Shown here piece after piece: positions 59,369 through 64,000 of a stretch of 64,000 nt of DNA. Each line of letters begins with the position of its first letter. Positions within the stretch are counted from its first letter, which is position 1. Below the pieces are notes generated by a model that was not told where the DNA came from, did not search any database, and saw nothing but the letters and a program-made list of their open reading frames with translations. The stretch comes from Stentor coeruleus (lineage: Eukaryota > Ciliophora > Heterotrichea > Heterotrichida > Stentoridae), in NCBI GenBank assembly GCA_001970955.1, contig MPUH01000154.1:1-64000 (forward strand), in the 5' to 3' direction. The position numbers and the translations under genes were made by a program.

Positions 59369-60805
59369 ATGTCAAACCTTTCATGCTACCGAATCATTCG
59401 TCCTCTAGGTGGAGGAACATTCGGAAGAGTCAAGTGTAATATCCATACAGTAGCCCGACATCTGATAACCTCAGCCTTAGTTGCAATTAAAGTGCTAAAC
59501 AAAGCTGAAATCAAAAGCAAAAACCTTTACCTAAAAGTCAAACGCGAAATCAAAATCCTTCGAAGTTTCCATCATCCCAACATAATCCGCTTATATGATA
59601 TTGTCGAGTCTTCAAATAGCCTTCTTATAGTAATGGAATTTCTTCCTGGCGGCGAGCTTTACAACATAATTGAGCAACATCGTCTTTCAGAAGACCAAGT
59701 GAGAAGTTATTTCCTACAGATTCTCTCAGGTCTAGAGTATATCCATACTCAAGGATACGCACACAGGGATATCAAGCCAGAAAATCTGATGTTAGATCAA
59801 GAAAACAAGGTCAAAATCGGGGATTTCGGCTTGAGTAACGTCCTTAAACAAGGAGATTTCCTTAAAACCCAGTGTGGGTCTCCAAATTATGCAGCACCTG
59901 AAGTTATATCTGGAGAAAAATACTGCGGAAGTGAAGTTGATGTTTGGAGCCTTGGAGTTGTTTTATATGCTTTAGTTGCTAGAGAACTTCCTTTTGATGA
60001 CCCTTCAATACCTGCATTATTTGCTAGAATCAAAAGTGGTAGTTATAAATTCCAACATCACTTTTCAGATAGCCTAAAAGATCTAATAGCTAGAATGCTA
60101 AACATAGACCCTATAGCTAGAATCACAATACCTCAAATCAAAAAACATAATTGGCTTAAAACTTCACCTTTATATGAGATAAGCCTTAGCTGTACAGAAC
60201 AAATACGTAAATTGTATCACAATTTAGACTTGTGTAGAAAAGTTTTATATCATTCTTTAGAATATCAAGAGTTTAGGAATATGTCATATGATCAAGCTGA
60301 AGGGATTATAAAAAAAAGACAAAATAGTGATAGATATGATGGTGAAGGTGATGATATTTCTACTACTTATAATATATTATTGGATATTGAGTTACAGAGT
60401 AGGAAAATTGAGATTGAGAAAACTTTGATGAGAAGAGAACCTGTGTTTAAACAAGCAAATTTACAGAGTTTGAGTGAAAGGACTACGGCAGGATCTTCGC
60501 AGATTAGTGATTTTGATGATAGGAACCCACCTTTGAATTGGGTTTATGGGTTCAGGTCGAATTTACAGTATTGCTACCTTTCTATAAAACTCTTTGAATC
60601 TTTTAGGAGTATTGGACTTAGCTGGAAAACTCATTCCAAGTCCACGTTGATGCTGAAAGGAAATAATATTAAGTTCCGAGTGATTTTCTATAAATTTGAA
60701 GATGTTATTGTCATTGATTTTACTTTGAGGAAAGGGTCTGTTGTGCACTTTTTTGAAGTTTTAAACAAGGTTTATACTTATATATATAAATTCACTCACA
60801 TTTAA
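59369..60805 (+). CDS. AMPK/SNF1 catalytic alpha subunit-like kinase, hidden in-frame intron
   Basis: Coding sequence 59369..59435 joined to 59451..60805, giving 473 aa. The unspliced frame is open but puts five extra residues in the glycine-rich loop. Splicing gives GGGTFGRVKVARHLITSALV, aligned with AMPK alpha ([20 protein letters not shown]). Further AMPK/SNF1 marks are KVLNKAEIKSK, HPNIIRLYDI, AHRDIKPENLMLD, DFGLSNV and the T-loop LKTQCGSPNYAAPEVI with its LKB1-type Thr. After the kinase come an autoinhibitory-like helical region (about 280-310) and a C-terminal alpha-CTD (about 385-460: NWVYGFRSNL, FRSIGLSWK) for beta/gamma binding. Energy-sensing kinase; beta and gamma subunits are not in this window. 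Confidence 0.93.
   Translation: MSNLSCYRIIRPLGGGTFGRVKCNIHTVARHLITSALVAIKVLNKAEIKSKNLYLKVKREIKILRSFHHPNIIRLYDIVESSNSLLIVMEFLPGGELYNIIEQHRLSEDQVRSYFLQILSGLEYIHTQGYAHRDIKPENLMLDQENKVKIGDFGLSNVLKQGDFLKTQCGSPNYAAPEVISGEKYCGSEVDVWSLGVVLYALVARELPFDDPSIPALFARIKSGSYKFQHHFSDSLKDLIARMLNIDPIARITIPQIKKHNWLKTSPLYEISLSCTEQIRKLYHNLDLCRKVLYHSLEYQEFRNMSYDQAEGIIKKRQNSDRYDGEGDDISTTYNILLDIELQSRKIEIEKTLMRREPVFKQANLQSLSERTTAGSSQISDFDDRNPPLNWVYGFRSNLQYCYLSIKLFESFRSIGLSWKTHSKSTLMLKGNNIKFRVIFYKFEDVIVIDFTLRKGSVVHFFEVLNKVYTYIYKFTHI
59436..59450 (+). other. 15-nt in-frame intron in AMPK-like gene
   Basis: The sequence is GTAATATCCATACAG with A at position 10 and no in-frame stop. Retention would insert five residues into the ATP-binding loop; removal restores the canonical kinase sequence. 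Confidence 0.9.
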
Positions 60806-62425
60806 GTCATAGCTAATTATTCGAGGATTTACAAGGGAATCAGATGGAGTTTAGAAGTTCTAATGGATTGTTTTTGATAGGAAATAATGAGATAAGGATT
60901 TTTTTTGCGGAGATCGTTTAATGTTTGTTTAATATTTTATGGTGGGTGTTAGGGTGTTAAAGATTTTGAAGGAAATTTTTTTATGGGGTTAATTTAAGAT
61001 GATGTGTATTTATGTAAATTTTAGTTGGAAGATTTTTTAAATTTGGGAATTNGTTTGTTTAATATTTTATGGTGGGTGTTAGGGTGTTAAAGATTTTGAA
61101 GGAAATTTTTTTATGGGGTTAGAGTTAATTTAAGATGATGTGTATTTATGTAAATTTTAGTTGGAAGATTTTTTAAATTTGGGAATTTTAATGCAGGCAA
61201 GTTCTGAATAGTTAGTGAGAATTTATTGATTTTTAAGATATTTCGTAGTTTTTGATTATGATAATGATAAATAATACTATAGAGAATTAATTTATAACCT
61301 TTAATAAAGACTATTGGGTTGTTAGGGAAGTATAGATAAAGGAGAACTGTTTATTAGTTATAGTCTATCTGTCACAGTGAGAATCCAAACCTCCATTTAA
61401 TTATATGAGTAGATTAATTCAAATATATATTTTTCCTTTAGATTTTGTTTGTAAAAAGTAAGCAATACAGTAACATTATTTCTAATAAAACTAATTTTAG
61501 AAATAATAGAATGATTCAATTTTTATAAAATATTAGATACAAGAAAAACTTATATGATAATAAAATCTTAGTTTACAAATTATAATTATTATATATAAAG
61601 ATAATTATTTATTAGCTTCACTTAAGTTATCCTTCTTTTTTATTCTTGTGATAATTGATGCATATAATAAAATTTGCGCTAAAATCTAACCTTATATATA
61701 TTACATATCAATGCCAATTATAAATACTTATTAAAATTGGGGTTTTAAGCCAGTCTTAATATATTTACAACAATAAATCACTTCTAATCTTGAAAATAAT
61801 TTCAATATTCTCATCATTCACTTATCTATTCAAAATACTAACATTAATAACTGCAAAAATAATAAAAATATGCTAATCATCACATACAAACTAACTTATA
61901 TCATCTCATCTTAGTTTCAACAACTGTAAGTAAAAACAATAACTCCAAAAACATATTTCTACAATAATATCAGATATCTCATCATATAAAAAACCATCCT
62001 TTTCTATCTTATAAAAAAAAATCTTCTAATCAGCACAATCATAAACTTCTCCCAAACAAACTCTCCTCTTTACCCACAAAACATCTATAATCACACACAA
62101 ATCCTATCAAACAAAGCTTTTTTATTAAATAATCCATCTTAACCATTACAAAATTCCCCAACACATCCACATCTTTTCATGAACCCTAATTCTAAATTCC
62201 ACTACTTTTTTATCTCACCTAATCAACCACTTCTTTAAAATCTAAAATATCATCTAAAACTAGCCTTTTAATCCAACAAAATCTTTCATCTACATAATCT
62301 TTAATTTTAATTTTTTCATCCTAAAACCTCAACATTACTTTCTCATAATTTCCAATAAAATCCTTTTTGTAAATCTCTTTCACAAAACTCAAATTTTACC
62401 CATTCCATCTAAAATCTATTACAAA
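60806..62425. other. Long intergenic region
   Basis: The longest gene-free stretch here (1.6 kb). 60806-61250, downstream of the kinase, is G-rich and C-poor; 61950-62425, upstream of the PAP gene, is C-rich and almost G-free (about four G in 62041-62400). It includes the scaffold-join duplication at N 61052. No gene or RNA recognised. Confidence 0.55.
60923..61187. repeat. Scaffold-join duplication at N 61052
   Basis: Copies 60923-61051 (129 bp) and 61053-61187 (135 bp) flank one N and differ by a 6-bp insertion (GGGGTTAATTT against GGGGTTAGAGTTAATTT). The length difference may be why the assembler left the overlap uncollapsed. Confidence 0.9.
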
Positions 62426-64000
62426 ATGTCAATAGTAGACACCAGTGTAGTTGACGCTAGCTTTCCATCAAACGAAGACATAGCTCTCAACACCCAACTG
62501 AATTCTCTTCTCTTAGCCCTCGACAACTTCGAAAGCGAAGAAGAAAGCCAACGTAGGAAAGTCGTCCTTGAGAAAATCTCAGAACTTTTCCGTGACTGGT
62601 GCTATCAAAAAATCCTCAAAAAACCCGGTATGAATAAAGAAACGGCCCAGTCTGCAGGTGGGAAAATCTTTACATTCGGATCTTATCGTTTAGGTGTTCA
62701 TGGTCCAGGTACAGATATTGATATTTTATGTGTCTCTCCCAGGTATATAACCCGAGAAGAATTTGAAAGGGACATGTTTGAAGTCCTGAAAAAGCAGCCT
62801 TGTGTATCAAAGATCACAGGAGTTTTCAAAACTAAAGTCCCTTTAATCAAAATGATCTTTGATAATGTGCCAATTGACTTACTTTATGCATGTTTAGGTG
62901 GTTATGATCGAATAGGTGAAGATATGAAAGATTTGATGGATGATAATGTTATAAGTCGATGTGATGAAAAAACTACTTTAAGTTTGAATGGCCCAAGGAA
63001 TACTGATACGACATTATCTTTGGTCCCAAATCTGGATAATTTTAGAACAACGTTAAGGGTCATAAGGCTCTGGGCTAATCGTAGAGGAGTTTATTCGAAT
63101 GTACTTGGGTTTCCTGGAGGAGCAGCTTGGAGTATTATGGTAGCAAAAGTTTGTAAAATGTACCCAAATTATCTACCTAGTCAATTGGTTAGGAAGTTTT
63201 TTATGGTTTATGATATGTGGGACTGGAATCAGACTGTGTTTTTGAAACAAGTTGAACAAATGACTGTAAATAATAATGAACCTGGGCTTATGATGGTTAT
63301 GACTCCAGCTTTTCCTAGCTTTAATTCTACATATACTGTAAACAAGCATAGTAAACAAGCTATTTGTGATGAATTCCATTTAGCAAATAATGTAACTAGT
63401 ATGATTGAAGAAGGCAGCTCTGGGTGGGATGATCTTTTCGAACCTTTGGATTTTTTTGCCCAGTTTAGACACTTTATTAGAGTAGAAATCCTTGCTACTA
63501 CTGCTAGTGAGTTTGAAAATTGGAGTGGGTTTATATTAAGCAAACTTAGAATTCTGTTTTATGAGAATCTTGATATGCTTAAACCTCCACCTTATGTTCG
63601 TGTATATCCTGAAGATATACCTTTATCAGACCCGAAATTCCCTTACGCCGTTGCCTACTACGCAGGTCTGAAATTCTTCAAGCAAACCACAGCAGAGACC
63701 AGCCGCAGCGTCGATCTTCGTATCCCCGTCTTCAGATTCATCGACTCTATCAACAAAATGCGTCGCGAGAACGGATATAATGTTAACAAAACCCATCTTC
63801 GGGTGAAATTCCTAGCAAAAGACGATCTTTCTAAAGAACTCTCCAAAATGCCAAATTTAAACATAAAAAGACGATTTAGAAGTTTTGATAGCACAGTCGA
63901 CCCAGAAAAGAAACAGAAACTTGAAGGTGAAGATAAAAACCTTAACTCAGAAAACCTCCCAGTTCCTATTGTAATGAGTGTGCCAGTGATTCCTCAATCA
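62426..64000 (+). CDS. PAP: Poly(A) polymerase, 3' end beyond the window
   Basis: The frame is open from ATG 62426 to the window end (525 codons), so the gene is partial. It encodes canonical nuclear poly(A) polymerase, which adds poly(A) tails to cleaved pre-mRNA. The nucleotidyltransferase centre is FGSYRLGVHGPGTDIDILCV, with FGS at 84-86 and metal-binding D97 and D99; the third aspartate is D151 in VPIDLLYA. Further family segments are SLNGPRNTDTTL, NFRTTLRVIRLWANRRGVYS, NVLGFPGGAAWSIMVA and the C-terminal RNA-binding-like domain with SEFENWSGFILSKLRIL. The region after about 490 is basic and probably a nuclear signal. No intron is needed in the visible part. The 5' flank is G-depleted. 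Confidence 0.97.
   Translation, partial: MSIVDTSVVDASFPSNEDIALNTQLNSLLLALDNFESEEESQRRKVVLEKISELFRDWCYQKILKKPGMNKETAQSAGGKIFTFGSYRLGVHGPGTDIDILCVSPRYITREEFERDMFEVLKKQPCVSKITGVFKTKVPLIKMIFDNVPIDLLYACLGGYDRIGEDMKDLMDDNVISRCDEKTTLSLNGPRNTDTTLSLVPNLDNFRTTLRVIRLWANRRGVYSNVLGFPGGAAWSIMVAKVCKMYPNYLPSQLVRKFFMVYDMWDWNQTVFLKQVEQMTVNNNEPGLMMVMTPAFPSFNSTYTVNKHSKQAICDEFHLANNVTSMIEEGSSGWDDLFEPLDFFAQFRHFIRVEILATTASEFENWSGFILSKLRILFYENLDMLKPPPYVRVYPEDIPLSDPKFPYAVAYYAGLKFFKQTTAETSRSVDLRIPVFRFIDSINKMRRENGYNVNKTHLRVKFLAKDDLSKELSKMPNLNIKRRFRSFDSTVDPEKKQKLEGEDKNLNSENLPVPIVMSVPVIPQS

Noticed and set aside
1-64000. tRNA, rRNA, CRISPR, LTR elements and virus-like elements
   Set aside because: No recognisable tRNA box pairs, rRNA cores, repeat-spacer arrays, reverse transcriptase, integrase or capsid-like frames were seen by eye; tRNAscan and profile searches were not possible here.

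Overview
The window looks like macronuclear DNA of a heterotrich ciliate, most likely Stentor. It is AT-rich and gene-dense. Genes end in TAA or TAG, with TGA as a stop only once and never as a sense codon. Every intron I could place is exactly 15 nt long, of the form GTA...YAG with A at position 10. Tiny 15-nt introns with a standard code fit Stentor. Blepharisma shares the introns but reads TGA as Trp, and Paramecium or Tetrahymena would read TAA/TAG as Gln. The species is an inference.

Layout. 0.5-6.7 kb: RPS11, a small MGNS protein, a MYCBP/AMY-1 homologue with one intron, a RING protein, then a co-directional minus-strand run of EXOSC9/RRP45, AMMECR1, Mpv17/PMP22 and a START protein. 6.7-9 kb: sparse, with a 130-bp tandem duplication and two related mini-proteins starting MGCxCTK. 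9-15 kb: a membrane-anchored thioredoxin-like protein, a ciliate-type protein with one intron, SSNA1 with two introns and a frame break, and a SAM-cyclin Y protein. 15-28 kb: a DUF229 protein, LMBRD2, a PAP2 phosphatase, an Alba-like remnant, a coiled-coil protein, TFIIF-alpha, CDPK, an acidic secreted protein and an SLC35F6 transporter. 28-41 kb: IleRS, a coiled-coil protein, a TBC Rab-GAP, a CAMK-like kinase, Fes1/HspBP1, a TPR-CNBD protein and two unknowns. 42-48 kb: two neighbouring DUF229 paralogues. 49-64 kb: a four-module cyclic-nucleotide-binding channel, a DENN Rab-GEF, an AMPK/SNF1 alpha kinase and the 5' part of poly(A) polymerase.

The genes do not form one pathway. Themes are Ca2+/cyclic-nucleotide signalling (CDPK, TPR-CNBD, channel), Rab control (TBC, DENN), RNA processing (EXOSC9, PAP) and lipid-anchored N-termini (CDPK, TBC, mini-proteins). 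Two points matter to anyone using this annotation. First, nine single N bases each sit between two near-identical direct copies, so they are uncollapsed scaffold joins; several split or lengthen real genes. Second, because 15 is a multiple of 3, an intron without an in-frame stop is invisible to ORF calling. The AMPK gene and SSNA1 each contain one. I saw no rRNA, tRNA, CRISPR, LTR element or virus-like element.
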